Below, piece after piece: positions 1 through 13,661 of a stretch of 64,000 nt of DNA (its first letter is position 1; every line of letters starts with the position of its first letter). Location: the NCBI GenBank assembly GCA_015143295.1, contig CM026554.1:32005531-32069530 (forward strand). The letters run 5' to 3'. The position numbers and the translations under genes are program-made. This DNA is from Tetracentron sinense. Lineage: Eukaryota; Streptophyta; Magnoliopsida; Trochodendrales; Trochodendraceae. The notes beneath the pieces were generated by a model. That model was not told the DNA's origin. It was given only the letters and a program-made list of their open reading frames with translations, and searched no databases.

Positions 1-2696
1 AAATTTTATAAGTAATTTTTATGATTTTGTTGTGCATTTTAAATTTTAAGCAATTAATAGTTTGTAGTCATCAAATTTAAAAAATAGGGTGTAGTCATCA
101 AAAATTGTGCTGCACGTAAGACTACCCATATATAAAACTACCTAAATTTACTCACCTACATAAATCACCTTTAAATCATGCTATTGTGGGCAACTGGCCG
201 GTTAGTACATTCCACACTCCATGAATTCAACCTTGTCCTCAAAGTCCACCCAAATCCCATGGTCCCATGTTACGCATAAAGTCGTGAATGAATTGTATGT
301 GTTCTTGTTCCAATAATCCGTCTCTAAGCAATCATTTCTTGAGATAGAATGAAAGTGGATTCATTTTATCAGAACCAGGATTTAGATAATTGTTGATTGA
401 ATGCATCCACATAGGTACTGTATTTTTCACATCTCCTTTGCTTGCACATGCTTCAGTTGAAGAATTCAATAATGCAGTAAGTGAATCATGCTCCTTAGCA
501 TTGACAGCGCTATCCGCGCGAACAGAAGCCTTCACCGATCTCGACATTTTAATATTTATTGCATGAAAACTTATTGTAACGATTGAGGGAGATTAAAACC
601 TCTGAATTTTTATATGAGAGATTCAAAACCTCCCAAGTCCTTTGAAGAAGCTTAGTTATTATCGTTCGGTCCTTTGGAGCACATTGCCAATTCAACCAGT
701 TTTATCTTTCACAATCTCGCCTATCTCTTGACTCATTCCTCTTTCTCCCCAAAATCATGAAAATAAGTGGAATTTTTTAATAGTCCGTTCTTTTATTGAC
801 TTATAAAGCTTGACACTTTAATCTTCGTCATGACACATGGTAGAAAATTTGAGTCAATTTGTCAAGGTTTTTAAAAAGAGTAATTCTTACCATCATGAGT
901 TTTGAAGTCTCACCGTTATTTTTTAATGAGAATTGAAATAATTCATTTTGATGTATTTAAAGTCTTACAAGAATTGCAACTCAATAGATGAATCGATTAT
1001 CCATTGATAAAACTTGTAAAGTACTGGATTTTAGAAGGCTCCGAAAAAGAAAGGACCGTTGATGGAAACCTAATTCTTCAAATCAAAAGTAAAAGGATCG
1101 TCTTGAGATGATCCTTTTACTGGAAGGTGTTCTAGGAGTGTCAAGCTTTATAAGTGGTGACAGTGGAAATTAGAGAACCATATTGAATATAATAGAAGCA
1201 AGATAATCCCTAAGTTTCAACTGGAAGGTGTTCAAGGAGACGTCATGAGATAAAATTACTCACATCTATAATCCCTAATTGAAGGGTATATAAACATGGG
1301 GTTCTGAAAGTTGTAAAGAAATCCAAGAAAGAAGACCACATTTCAGAAACGGAAACCAATCCGTACAATGAAAAACTTCCATTACAGCTACTAAGAAAGC
1401 AAAAAGCTTATTTGCCCTGAAGTTTTTTGGTCATTCTTCTCATTTCCTTAATGCAGAGAGAGCACTCCATTCATCTGGCAGAAAGAGGTAAAATCTCAAT
1501 AAATATTTTTTTGCATATCAGCCACTTTTGCTAATGTCTCATTGCCCCCACATCGGTTGAGAAGTCGACTTCACAGGGGTGTATAAGAGGCCAACAACCC
1601 TCCTTAAGACAGGCCCTTTTGGAATGGATGCTTGGACTTACCCTTATGACACCTTAGCGGCTACCTTAGGTCTGGTTGTGTGGGCGTGTGCATGTTAGTT
1701 ACATGATATCATTTCAACAAAAAAAAAAGAACCATCTTTAGTAAAATTCCCATATCACCTCAGATTCATCTTTAGTAAAATACCTAGATAACCTCAGATT
1801 TTCTCTCATTTGGAACTACAAGGAAACTGAAGCATGGGCATCAAATTATAGAGTGATATCACATTATGAAACTGCTCAATGGGTTGTGGGCTTTGGCTGT
1901 TGATGCCCAAGAGTTCACATAACCATATTGTTTGATAAGGGATGTGTGACACTAGATAGTTTGTATGTACATATTAATAATAAAGTTCTCCGATTTTTCA
2001 AAATGTTACCTGACCTTTTTCCGTCAAACAATTAATTAATGAAATATTCAAGACTTTAGGAAAAAAACACAATTTTAAGTACGAATTGTTCACGAACTTT
2101 TAAAAAAAACCTCAAATAAATATATTATATATGAAACACTTTTATTTAAAGTTCTCATAATTAGTTTTCTTATTTGATATTTTTTCATTTCTTGTTCTCA
2201 CATTTTCCTAATTTACTTCTAAATTCTACCTCTTTTATCATAAATTTCTTAGACAAATAATTCCCAAAACCTGACATGGCAACCGTGTAAATGGGGAAAT
2301 CTGGGGCCAAAAAATAAGCCAACTGGAGATCCCAATAATAATAATAAAAAAAAAGGACCCAACCATCTGAAAGCATACTTTTTTTTCTTCTAGATAACTG
2401 CCTGCAAATTGCAATTAATAATAAAAAGGTTAAGATTAGCAGCTCGGACTGGTTTTCCATCTAGGAAACCTGTTTGGGGCCCACTAAATAAAAATCAGAT
2501 TGATGAATCAGACAGAGCAAAATCCCATAACATATAAATAAATACAGTTAAGGAGGATGCTAAATAGAACAATATATACAAAGACCCAAAACTGCCACGT
2601 TGACTCATAAATGTAGAAGCTCTGAGTCCGTAAATACTAAGAGCAATTTATGAAAGAAAACAGATGAGAATAAAGTCTAGTTTCTCACTAAATAAG
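1..2696. other. 3' UTR of PRP40C and AT-rich downstream intergenic DNA
   Basis: The minus-strand 3' UTR must run down from 2696, but I cannot place the poly(A) site. A minus reading frame at 332-547 (about 71 codons) has balanced amino-acid composition and partly readable sequence beyond its stop. I do not recognise it and treat it as a possible gene fragment only. A short hairpin (aaaaggatc / gatcctttt) sits at about 1090-1122. Nothing else supported. Confidence 0.5.
1545..1730 (+). repeat. LTR-like or small retroelement remnant
   Basis: Contains cccacatcggttgagaag, a GTGTATAAG TATA-like box about 30 bp on, CAACCCTCCTTAAGA, and ends with an A-run at about 1717. The first two motifs are common in plant LTR U3/R regions. 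No partner LTR or target duplication found. Confidence 0.25.
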
Positions 2697-3002
2697 CTAT
2701 CTCCGCCCATGGGTTCTCCTTGACCCTGATGGTGACCTCCCTGAATCAAACGAGCTTCTACTTAACTTCTCTTCCTTTGGTTCAGACACCAACTTTTGCT
2801 TCCGCTGCAATTCCTCGACATATCGGCGCCAAATGGATTCCCTCTCTTTCCTCGGCATCTTCGAATACCTGGGATCAGGCTTTAGGAGGTGTTTAGCCAT
2901 GGACCAAGAACTAAGAATTGTCTTCCCATCTTCTGTCACTTGGCCAGCTGCATCTGCAGTTATGACCTCGGCTAACAAAGTTTGGAACTCCCGTGCACAC
3001 CG
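2697..3002 (-). CDS. PRP40C: PRP40C exon 16: FF5, RS-like tail and stop (residues 1004-1104)
   Basis: Acceptor ccatttgtag|CGGTGTGC; TAG stop at 2697-2699. [14 protein letters not shown]...[19 protein letters not shown] is FF5. The C-terminus is basic and Ser/Arg/Gly-rich ([16 protein letters not shown]), resembling the RS-like tails of splicing factors. Confidence 0.94.
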   Translation of the reverse strand, partial: RCAREFQTLLAEVITADAAGQVTEDGKTILSSWSMAKHLLKPDPRYSKMPRKERESIWRRYVEELQRKQKLVSEPKEEKLSRSSFDSGRSPSGSRRTHGRR

Positions 3003-6000
3003 CTACAAATGGCATTCATAGAAAATGTTAGTGAAATAAAATTTGAATAGTATTTCATACCTGTTAAGGCATATGTTCTTCGAGCAAATGGATTGAAACT
3101 ATTTAACAGTATTGAATGGGCAGTCCAAATGACATATAAATCCAACAATTATATGATTTCTAATCATCCAATGCATTAGCTTTATTTTCTTTTACTCTTT
3201 ATTTGAATTTTAATATCAGAACACCATGTCCATATTATCTGTCAAGGTTGTGTTCATTATTGTCCTTGAATGGACAGACAGTTAAGATAGCAGACCTATC
3301 TGAATTTTTTCCCCCATTTTGTGTGATGAAAATTTTAGTAAAAATGGGGAAAAATGGTGCAGGAAAATTTATTGGTAGAGATCAACAACATAATACAAAG
3401 CTAGAAAGTCCAGAAAAATGTTAGCCAATTTGAATTGCAGGTTGAAATGATGCATAGCATCAACAACACAAATCTCGAATCCATCAAACACAAAATTGAA
3501 CAATCATAAGAGTTTCCTTCATTAACATAAGCAAGGCTTTGAAAGGAGACAGATTACTACCAACTTCTGCCACTTATGTGTTGGAAAAATTTGATAAGTA
3601 GCACTATAATCCCAATGGAAAATATACACAAAATTACTTGAATTTGTCATTAACTAAATACTCCAATGCAGCAGTAGAGAAGCTCAAATCCGGCAACAAT
3701 AAACTGAAAATAAAGGTTAGATCACTTATCAAAATGGAGACCGAGGCACGTGTTGAACACATTGTCCTTGAGGTGATTAACGCCCCTGCTCTAGTGCTTA
3801 TAGGTCTCTAGCAGACACCCCCAGGATTCAACAATTTCAATCTGTCGGTAGAGAGAAATCACTAACCGGCGGTCATAGCAAACTCGACAGTATTCGTAAC
3901 CAAAACTTTAGAAAAGCAAATACAAAAGAATAGAAGAGAGCATCCCAAAAAATTTGTATATTTCTTTTCTACACCTCAAAGAAAATAAGGTTTTTCTCTC
4001 TTGCTTCTTCCCAATAGGAAAGGAATGTCTTTCTTATAGGAAGAGACAAATTGATTTTAAGACCCCAATGAACAAAAGAAATAACTCCCCATAATTTCAA
4101 AAAATGTTTTGAATATAAAGAGAATGAATAATTTCATAAAAGACATTAATAGGAAATAATTTATAGGCATAATTATTCCCTAACTGATTTGGGAAATTAA
4201 TAATTAAAATGAATACAAAATTTTATTTCAAAAATCTGCAACAATATGCACTTCTTTACACCTAATCTCATCATTTGCAACTTACCTATACTATGATATG
4301 AAAAAGGATGGCTCAACGAGGGTCCAATAGCTTGATGTTGTAAAAATAACTTTCTATTTCTACAAATTCACACATGTTTTTGTGGAAAAAAAAAATCTGA
4401 TTCATTCCAAGGGACGTTCCTAAGAGGGAGACTATGACGGATATCTTATTGTGAATCAGTGCCTCAAATTATATTGGGAATGGACTACAAGGTAATTTTT
4501 TATCATTCATTCCAAGGGATGTTCCTAAGAGGGAGACTATGACGGATATCTTATTGTGAATCAGTGGCTCAAATTATATTGGGAGTGGAATACAAGGTCA
4601 TTTTCGATCGTGTACATGTTACACATGTATGATCATGTTAGACAGAGAGTTTGCAGACTAGATTCTTCTAAGAACATGTTTTAGAAAAAATCATGTCTTG
4701 ATCAATGCACACACCCTGACATACTTGGTTACTTCAATGGATCTGCTTCCAGACTTTTTGACAGTAATAGGTGGGTAAGGCGAAATGGCCTCTATTGTAG
4801 TTCTTATATATGGCAGCTGAAAATATAGGCAGGCCTATTCAAAAAGCAGAAATTCAAGTTCAGAAGGATTTTGAGATTGGAACCAGAGATTTTAAGAACA
4901 GTTTCGGTGTGCTAATCGTTATGGCCCAAAATTTATTGTGAGGATTTGAGATCGGGTGTGGCCAAAATTGTCATAGCCCAAAACATAAGGCACTGCATGT
5001 AATAGATTGTTTTCTTTTTCCTTGTAATATAACTTTATTAGTCTATTTATCTCTTCATGCAGGAAATCAACATGTATCGGGGAGAGAGAGACAGGAGGCA
5101 TTTTCCAGATGATAAAGAAATACACATGGTTTTTTGTGGGAACTTTTCCCTTCATAATTAATATTTGACCTATGATTGAACTGCTATGGAGGTTCTCTTA
5201 ATAATTCTCCATCGACTTGATTGCAAGGTTCTAAATGTTGATATCGCTTGACATGTCGAGCCGCCGAAAGAACATATATCGGAGATATATCGTTTATCGG
5301 TGATTTTTGGAAAAATAGCAAACAAAAGGGGCAAAACATGGAATTTTGTAGTGAAATGTTAAAATAGATGTTAATACCACCTTTTAGATTAAAAACATTA
5401 AAAAAAACAACAATGTATATAAGAGATGCAATGAGAAGAGAGCAAAGATGTGCGTTGACGAGTGACGATAATGTAAACAAACAGGACCCCTAGGTCCAAT
5501 GGCTTCCACTATCTCAATTAATAAAATTTTATTTTTTAACACTTAAATAATTTGTTTTAATTTCTCTTATTAAATAACATACTTAAGTAATATTTAGTAA
5601 TTTTATATATCAATTTTAGTGAAATAAGTTATATTATTTGATCAATGTTACTATGTATATTATTTAAAATTATTAGCTATTAATAATAATAATATAAAAT
5701 TGTTCAAATTCATAACTAAATGAAATTTACATGAATTTCAAGTATAATCCTTTTAAAAAAAATTATGTTAAAAATTTTAATATTTTTTTGAATTAGATGT
5801 ATAATATAAATACATATTAATTTTTGTCGCATAATATAATTTTTTGTATGACACATCATTTTTACAAAAAGGCCCTATATTAAAAATTTTAACTTATAAT
5901 TTATTTTTTTTAGATTATGTACTAAATCAAAAAAAAAAAAAAAAAGCTTATAAATTTGTAAGTTAACACTTATAAATTTTTGTACTAAAAGCCTAAATCC

Positions 6001-9000
6001 CCAATTTTAAATTTTTGTACTAAAAATAGTATTAGGCTTTTAAATTTTAGATTAAAATTAAAAGCCTAAGTCCCCATTTTTAAAGAGAGTGAACCTAATA
6101 TTACCCTTGTTAAGTTAAAATACTTAAAAGGGAAGTATGTTATTGAGAGTGAAATTAGCATTACCCTTATTAAGTTAAAATAATTTAAAATAGAAGTATT
6201 TATATGTTTAAAGAGACTGAGTGACATTAGCATTACATTTTTTAGGTTTAAAAAGACAGAGTAACATTAGCTTTACCCTTTTAAAGGTTTAAAACCTTAA
6301 TAAACAAAGCTCGATCATTTGGTTCACGATGAAAAAAACATAGGAGCTCTGCTCCGAATGGAAGAGGGAAGAGAGGAGTATGGTGAATAGGCGATGGCAA
6401 CGGCGACGGCACAGGTATGTACATATAGCCCACAGGCCACGTCCACAACCCTTCTTCCTTCTCTACTGTCTATACTAGTCTCAAAACCCTTTTTTTTTCG
6501 TCTAAATCAAAGATCTCACTTCTCAAAGATTGATTTCTCTTTATTTCTTTAAATGGATGCCTGCACATCTGCAAAAAAAAATAAAAAAGGGGGGGGGGGA
6601 GATTTTTTTTTTTTTTTAACTTTATTCACGGGTCTTGGTCTTCATCAGTGGGTTTTCGGCGATACATCGTCGATATCGCCAATATCTCACCGATATCTCC
6701 CGACATAGTGTAATTTTTTTCCAACATCGTATAGATACGGGTCACCACCGATATCGAAAAATATCGCCGATATTTTCGATATTTCAAACCTTGCTTGATT
6801 GAAAGTTACCAAAAGAGAGCCAAACTTAATAAAATTTGCACAAAAATCCCCCTTAAAAATCAAAATCCTTGAATGAGATACAAGCTCATGAACACTATCA
6901 CTCCAATCCTGCCATCAAACCCGACGTTCAACGGTCTCTTCCTTGAGGGAGACCAGTGTATAGAGCAATGATGCCTCTTGGCCTGAAGCTGAATGAAGTC
7001 CAGATTCCCAAATCTTGGACTTTAGGACATTGCAGTCGGATGCTGTGCAAAACACAAGAACCCAAGAAAACAATTGGGACAATGTCCTCTGAACACTCTC
7101 ATGCACCATCTTCTTGGAGGTCTTCACAAAGGTCATCACACAGGAGTTCTAGATGACTAAGGTCCAAAGATCAAAGGAAGAAAGAAGTAGTGAGTTCATG
7201 CTAGTAGCCATGGAGACTGTCAACCAATTATCGAAACTCAACGGATTCCCCTACTCAGCTCATAATACAACAATTCCAGAGAGAATTCAGGGAACTAAAA
7301 GCCTATGCTAAGACGCTAGATCAGTGCCTTAGCAAGGTTGAAGAATAATGAAAACCTGCAGCTTTCCATGGGGAAAGGAACGAGGACTTCCTGGGAGAAG
7401 GCGATTTGTTCGTTGGGGCAATGATCCACAAAGCACAGAAATGGATCACACGACTGATTGTACAAGTCAGAGAAGTCCACAAAGGCATCTGTAAATTTTG
7501 ACTCAGGATCTGACTTTAACTGCATATGGGTAAACCTTGCTTCAGTAAGATATTGGCGTAAATACACAGAAAAGGCTAGGGCAGTAAATGGTTCTCAACT
7601 CTCAACCTAGTGGATGGTCCGAGATATCCACATTTGTAAAGCGGGAGTGTGTCAAATTGGACTTCATAATTATGAAGGACGTTGGTTCTGACATTTTCCT
7701 ACAGAACCTGTTTCTCTCCCTAGCACAGCCCCTGAAGGTTCAAAAGGACAGATCAGCACCATGCTCAATGGCAAGAAGGAATTCTTCAAATTTACTCTGC
7801 CACCAAGATCTTCGTTAATACAATGATGGTCAGAGAAAAGGAGTACACTGCGCAAGTGATTGCCAGCATGCAAAAATGAGATTCCATCTCTCGGAATGAC
7901 GTAACAGCTAAGGGATGTCAAGGTACAGGGTCACATTAAGGCAGCAAGGAAAAGGATCGTAGAGACGGTTTGCTCTCTAAACCCAGCTGCCTTCTGGGAA
8001 TGACATACGTAGGAGGCAGAACTACCCTACCAAAATGGGCCTCAGATTCTCTCTGGCGAAGCTAGAAAGGCTCCTCTCAGGCAACCACAAAACAGGGGAC
8101 ATGTGGCTGGAGAAGTCATTTCATGGGCCCCGTGATTTTGACTTCTCCACACATTATTTGACACATGGCGATAAAGTGGTGAGATAAAGGGGAAGAGATA
8201 TCAAGTAGGGAGAAGTCAAAATCATGGGGAGAAAATAGAATGACTTCTCCCCTTTTTTATCGCCACATGTCCCCTATTTTGTGGTTGCCCGAGACCACCT
8301 TTCTGGCTTCGCCAGAGACAATCCGAGGCCACCAAATGACTTCGAGGAAAAAAAGATTCCAACAAGGTTGCGAGCCAACCAGATGCTGGAAGAATTGAGA
8401 AAGCTAAGTGAGATAGAAGTAAACGATCTTCGAGATAAGAAGCTTATTCGGAGGACTAAGAGCTCCTGGTCATGCGTAGGGTTCTATGTAAACAAAAGAA
8501 ACGAACAGGAGCGCGGAATTCCTAGACTTCTAATCAAATACAACCACTCAATGAGATGTGGGAATGGATTAGGTACCCTGTACCCAGCCATGAACTTTGC
8601 TAACGTGAATCAGTGGAACTCGGGTGTTCAACAAAATTTGATATGAAATTTGGGTTCTGGCAGGTAAAAATTGCAGAGAGAGACCAGTACAAAACAGCAT
8701 TCGTAGTCTCAATGGGAAACTATAAATGGAACGTTATGTCGTTAGGCTAAAGAACGCACCCTCGAAGTTCCAGAAGATAATGGATCAGGTGATTAAGCCA
8801 ATTTCTGATTTTGCTATTGCCCACATTGATAATGTCCTAATTTCTGCAAGGACATCAATGCACACTTAAAGCTTAGCATCATTCGCTTTTCTGGGAAAGA
8901 AAATTCAGAATGGAAAGGTTCAAGTTCAGGATCATTCGATTAAGTTCGCACTGACATTTTCAAATCAAATTTCTGGCGAGAAGCAGCTCCAACACTTCTT

Positions 9001-12000
9001 ATGATGCCTGAACTATCTATCCGACTATTATCAAGACCTGGCCAAGGACAGGAGTTGCTATTAAATCTACTAATAATGATCAACAAAGTACAGCGGGGTC
9101 ACAATAAAATAATCAATGAACAGATCCGCCATATGCCCATGCTAGCCTAGTCAAAAGAAAAGCTGAAAAAAAATTGTTAAGACTGATGCATCAGAGAATG
9201 GGTGGGACATCGTACTTAAACAATTCAGGGACGAAAAAGGAGGAAGTCTAGTAGTTTACATCAGGAACTCGGACAAATAACGAGAGGAACTATTCTGTTA
9301 TCAAGACAGAAGTTCTGGAAGCCTTCAATGAGGTCAAAAAATTCTAGATCCACATTCTCAACCAGAAATTTATACAAAGGACAAACTGCAAGCCACTGAG
9401 AGGAACACTAAAAAAATTTTGAAAACCCTAGTTCAGTGCTAGACATTCAGACGTTGGCAAACAGTGTTCTCAATGTTCGACTTTGAGTTTGAGCATAAAC
9501 CAAGACTTGAATATTCAATCCCTGATTTTCTCACAAGAGAGTTTCCACAAGGAATACCTAAACAGATATCCATGATGCAAAGTGAAGCAGGATGCTCAAG
9601 CCATACTCGAAGATCTCCTCGAAATCCATTTCAATGGTATAATGATGGTTCAGAGGTGGTCCTACAAAATCTTCAGACGGAAAATTTGTACAAGATAATC
9701 CTAATCCCACAGCCAGAACTCTCCTAGGGTCAACTGAATTTGCAAGAAAATGGTGTAATAAGATGGATGACTAGTGAAAGAACACTACTCAATTCAAGAA
9801 GCGCTCTTTCCAAAACAGAGTTCGTCGAAAGCAACGTGATCCAAACTGAAGTAACTATCAAAGAAGTAAAGATTGTTAGGATTTAGGGAAAGGGGTCAAT
9901 GATGGAATTCAAGGAATATGGGGACATCAGATGCAACTACCTTGACTACAAAGCATTACTCTGTGAAGTTTTCGTATTAAACAACAAATCCAGGACTCAT
10001 ATCTGGTTTGTTACTATTGATGAAGTTTTTCTCAGGAGACCCAGACCACCAGGGTTCAAAAATGAATGGTGGAAGGAATATGGGATCTCTCGCGAATGAT
10101 TCCGCACCATCTCTTCCGAGTCATCACCAGATGATAGAAGAGCAAATTCAAGAAGTTGATGACAACCTAGTTATAGTGTACAGAGAACAACCATGGCTGG
10201 CTACTCCAACGGAAGTATGACCTTGAAGTTATTAATCGATTCAGCCAGAATCTATTACGAGACTAATCGAAAAGATGGTATGGAGAAACCTAGGTATTAT
10301 GATGTGGAAGAAGATACTGGAAGAGAACTGACCAAGCTTGAACAATGAGCAGCAAATCAAGAAAGTTGCCATAAAAATCTGCAATACAGAAAGAGAAACT
10401 GTGGGTATGCAAGCCCAAGAACAAGAGAAACAAGAGCAGCTCGAAAGAAGAAGGGCCACGGTCTCAAGCCAGCTTTCTAGAAATACCGGATGCAACATGC
10501 CAACTAGATAGTGGGACAGTGCACGTCAGTTCAAGTAGAGGTGTTGAGCAGTAGAGTAAGGACTCGTGGACCTTTGGACAGCTTTGGTCCCCAACAGCCA
10601 AGGACAATCACAATCTGGCCAACTCACAAAGTATCATTGGATACCTTTCAAGTCACACCACTCACTTGTGGTATGTCTATGTGGGGAAGAATAAGAGTCT
10701 TAGTGTGAAGACGATAGGAAGGGTACTATTTTTAGTGGCTTGACTATGAGAAGAGCACTAAGAGAGTGGTAAATTAGGGATGATCACTTCTTTGTCCATT
10801 TACTTTAATAATAGGGGTCCTTAAGATTCCCCCCACAGGTAGATCAGTTGATTCAGGTCTTGGGAGAGATCCCCAAGGTCTCAAGTTCAACCCCTCCGGA
10901 CTTTACCTGATGCATGTGGTTTGAGGATGATTGTGTGCATCCAAAGGGACTAATCCTTCCTTGTTAGGGTTGGGACACCCTCCGTTAACAAAAAAAAAAA
11001 AAATGTAGCTTGGCTCCCCTATAAATAAGGGGGCATGCTTGCTTGTAAGGCATAATTTTTTTTTGGTCTTGGAAATGAAAGCTCTTTAATTCTCTAGATC
11101 TTGAAGCTTTAATCTCTCCTTCACTTCCTCTACATTCTTCCTACCAAAACCCTGCTCAAACAATAAGCCTCCCAGAGGCATAAAACCAGTGTAATTAAGG
11201 TGACTATTAAAAGAGTTTCATCATTTGAACCCAAGCCTCCCAGAGGCATAACACCGCTAAGCGAGGCGTTGCCTAGGCGATAAATTTAATATAAATATAT
11301 ATAAAATTATATATATATCACGTATGTATATTATTATATATAACATCCAAAAGATCAAAACTCCACACCCACATTTCACAAAAACATAAAATAAAAAGTC
11401 TATGACAATCATTCATATCACATAACCAAAGACATGTTGACATAGTGGAGTATTAAACACTTCAAAATCTAGGCCAAATACCCAAATTCGTGTCACTGTC
11501 CATGTTACATTATAATGTTAGGCCCTAGAGCCTAACAAATGTGTTCAGAATTACAACATGATGATTAAAGATTATGGAATATAGAAATAATAAAAGAGTT
11601 TCATCATTTGAACCCAAGAAATAGTAAAGTATTTAAGAAGACCTTCATCGTGTGCTGTCTCAACAGTGTGCCTATCTGGACTAGATTATGTGTATGTTTC
11701 AACCCTCGACCCATCTAATTTTCTTATTTCTAAATTTTGAGCTTCATATTGGCTTTAGAAGTATCTTGTTTGTTTTGGATGGTACAACATTCAGTAGATT
11801 GTCCGGGGGGGCAGAGCCATAGGAGAAGTAAGGTGACTATTAAAACTCGCCTTCAAAAGGGCTTTAATCAAAGACTTTAATCATTATCCCTAAGAATTTG
11901 AACAAAAAAATTTAGGATTTAGGGTTACTATCTTTCCGACTAAGATTATGGACTTAACTGATATCAGAGCCAGTTTCCCGGGGAGAGGAGGGATTTTGTT

Positions 12001-13630
12001 GAGTTAGATTCTTATGGCTGAAGAACAAGAGTAGCACAAGTGATCTCTAAGTGCCCACTGAAGATGAAAGAATCAGATGCAGGAACTTTTATGAAAGGAT
12101 TATGATGAAAATAGAACATTGGGTTCAAGGGACCAATTCTTGAATCAAGAAAGGAACAAAAGTTTCAATTTATGGATGATGGCAAGCTATCCAAAACCTG
12201 GGGGTAAATTAATAAATCCACTTGGCCTCAGACTTTGTACAACTCAAGGTAATCATTCCCTTCGTTTTGCACAAACCAAAACTTTATTCCGAGTGACCAA
12301 CAATGTGGGACCATCAACATGGTTAAAGCTAACCAAATGAAGTCCAGATGCAACATAGTACTTTTTCTACCATGAGATGCCTATTGAAGAAGAATGGGCC
12401 AACCCGTTTAAAAAGTGAGAGAAAGTAGACAAGGAGATCAGAAAGAGTGGATGGATTCGATAAGAATTATTCTACACACACCCTATATGGGATTTAATTT
12501 TTCTCCCAAGTTCCCAGTCGTTTACTATGTTTTCTCAAATCACAAACCCAAAATTCCTAACTGCCTTAGGATAGCACCCAAAGGGGGGCCCAAATATTTC
12601 ATAAGCCTCTTTAAAACCACATTTCAACAAATTAGCAAACATGCTCACTTCCTCCTCTCAATTGATCGCTGCAAAAATGCATTTCTCCAAGTTAATCTTC
12701 AGATGCAATACCACTTAATACACAGATATATTTGGATTGAAATCGTCCAAAGATGAATCAGACATTATGACCGGAAATAATCTGAGACTTGAATCCTTGA
12801 TTTGTCTAGATGGAAGTTATAGCTTACATAGTATCTTGTTCACTATCTTATGTAATAAACTTATAAACACAAATGATGCAACTTATTCAATGTCAAGTGA
12901 AATTTCAAGATTGAATGTGTACTGTGTACTACAGGCTCTATAACTTTTTCTTTGTTTTCTGGTAAGGTTTCTTTATTTGCAATAAACATGCAACCTGCAC
13001 ATAAATAAATATTAAAAGGACAAGTCAGATCATTATACTACACTGAAGCTAGGAGCCAGACGACTGATTAGGGGTGAAAAAGAAAGAAATTAGGAGTCAT
13101 GGTCACACAAAAAAACACACAAAAATGCCGCTAATTCCAAGTACTATGATTGGTTAGATTCAATAGATCATCATGTGAACAACATACTAAAGACAGTCTA
13201 TACAATTTGAAATCCATATAGCTTACATCAGATGGTTGTAGAATTACCTCATGAAGTATCTTTGCATGCTCCCGGAAGAGCTTTTCTGTATCAGCTGGAT
13301 CTAAATCAGGGTTCAAGGCACGCTTTTGCGGATCCTTCTCTAATTTAGATTTCGATTCATTCCAAGATGCCTAAACACACGGGAGGAAGCACAAGTGAAC
13401 ATTATTACCAGTGTTTTATGAGCAGGGCAAACCCCAGCCCCCTAGTAAACTTAAACCAGCTGAAACCCAAGCAACCAAATTAGATTTGGATGCAAGAAGC
13501 AGTGACCCATTAGAGTGGGTAATATTGGTGACCCCAAACCCAGCTTCATGCAGAAAAATAGTTCCACTGTTGATGGAAACTGAAAGTTAAAAATGTCATT
13601 TTGAAGCAATTTTGGCGAGAAATAACTATG

Positions 13631-13661
<31 letters not shown>

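Larger units (their letters stand above)
6900..12360 (+). pseudogene. Endogenous pararetrovirus relic (Caulimoviridae-type)
   Basis: Plus-strand fragments in several frames: RT N-part (8331-8646) with [17 protein letters not shown] and FYVNK; RT core (8649-8840) with [18 protein letters not shown] and a degraded catalytic motif HIDNVL; RNase H (9178-9555) with [15 protein letters not shown] and [11 protein letters not shown], the latter typical of plant Caulimoviridae polyproteins. Then a short HIWF...EWWKEYG segment (about 9990-10085), a TATA-like box (11020) and a tRNA-Met-type primer site (11959). Many stops and frameshifts; no integrase or LTR seen. It is dead. Family assignment is fairly firm, genus (florendovirus- or petuvirus-like) is not. 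Confidence 0.78.
3003..13247 (-). other. PRP40C intron 15 (10.2 kb)
   Basis: Longest intron. 3003-4400: AT-rich, no recognisable element. Then a 105-bp tandem duplication, a hAT-like element (5224-6793), a pararetrovirus relic (about 6900-12350) with a MITE and a SINE inside it, and 12400-13247 with nothing I recognise. Confidence 0.85.

Noticed and set aside
332-547. Minus-strand frame of 71 codons starting MSRSVKASVRADSAVNAKEH
   Set aside because: Protein-like composition, but no recognised domain, no partner exon and a stop soon after. It could be a gene fragment; not enough to call a gene.
8281-8646. The ATG at 8281 as the start of a viral gene
   Set aside because: The first 50 bases belong to the MITE arm; the frame is a chance fusion to the RT fragment.
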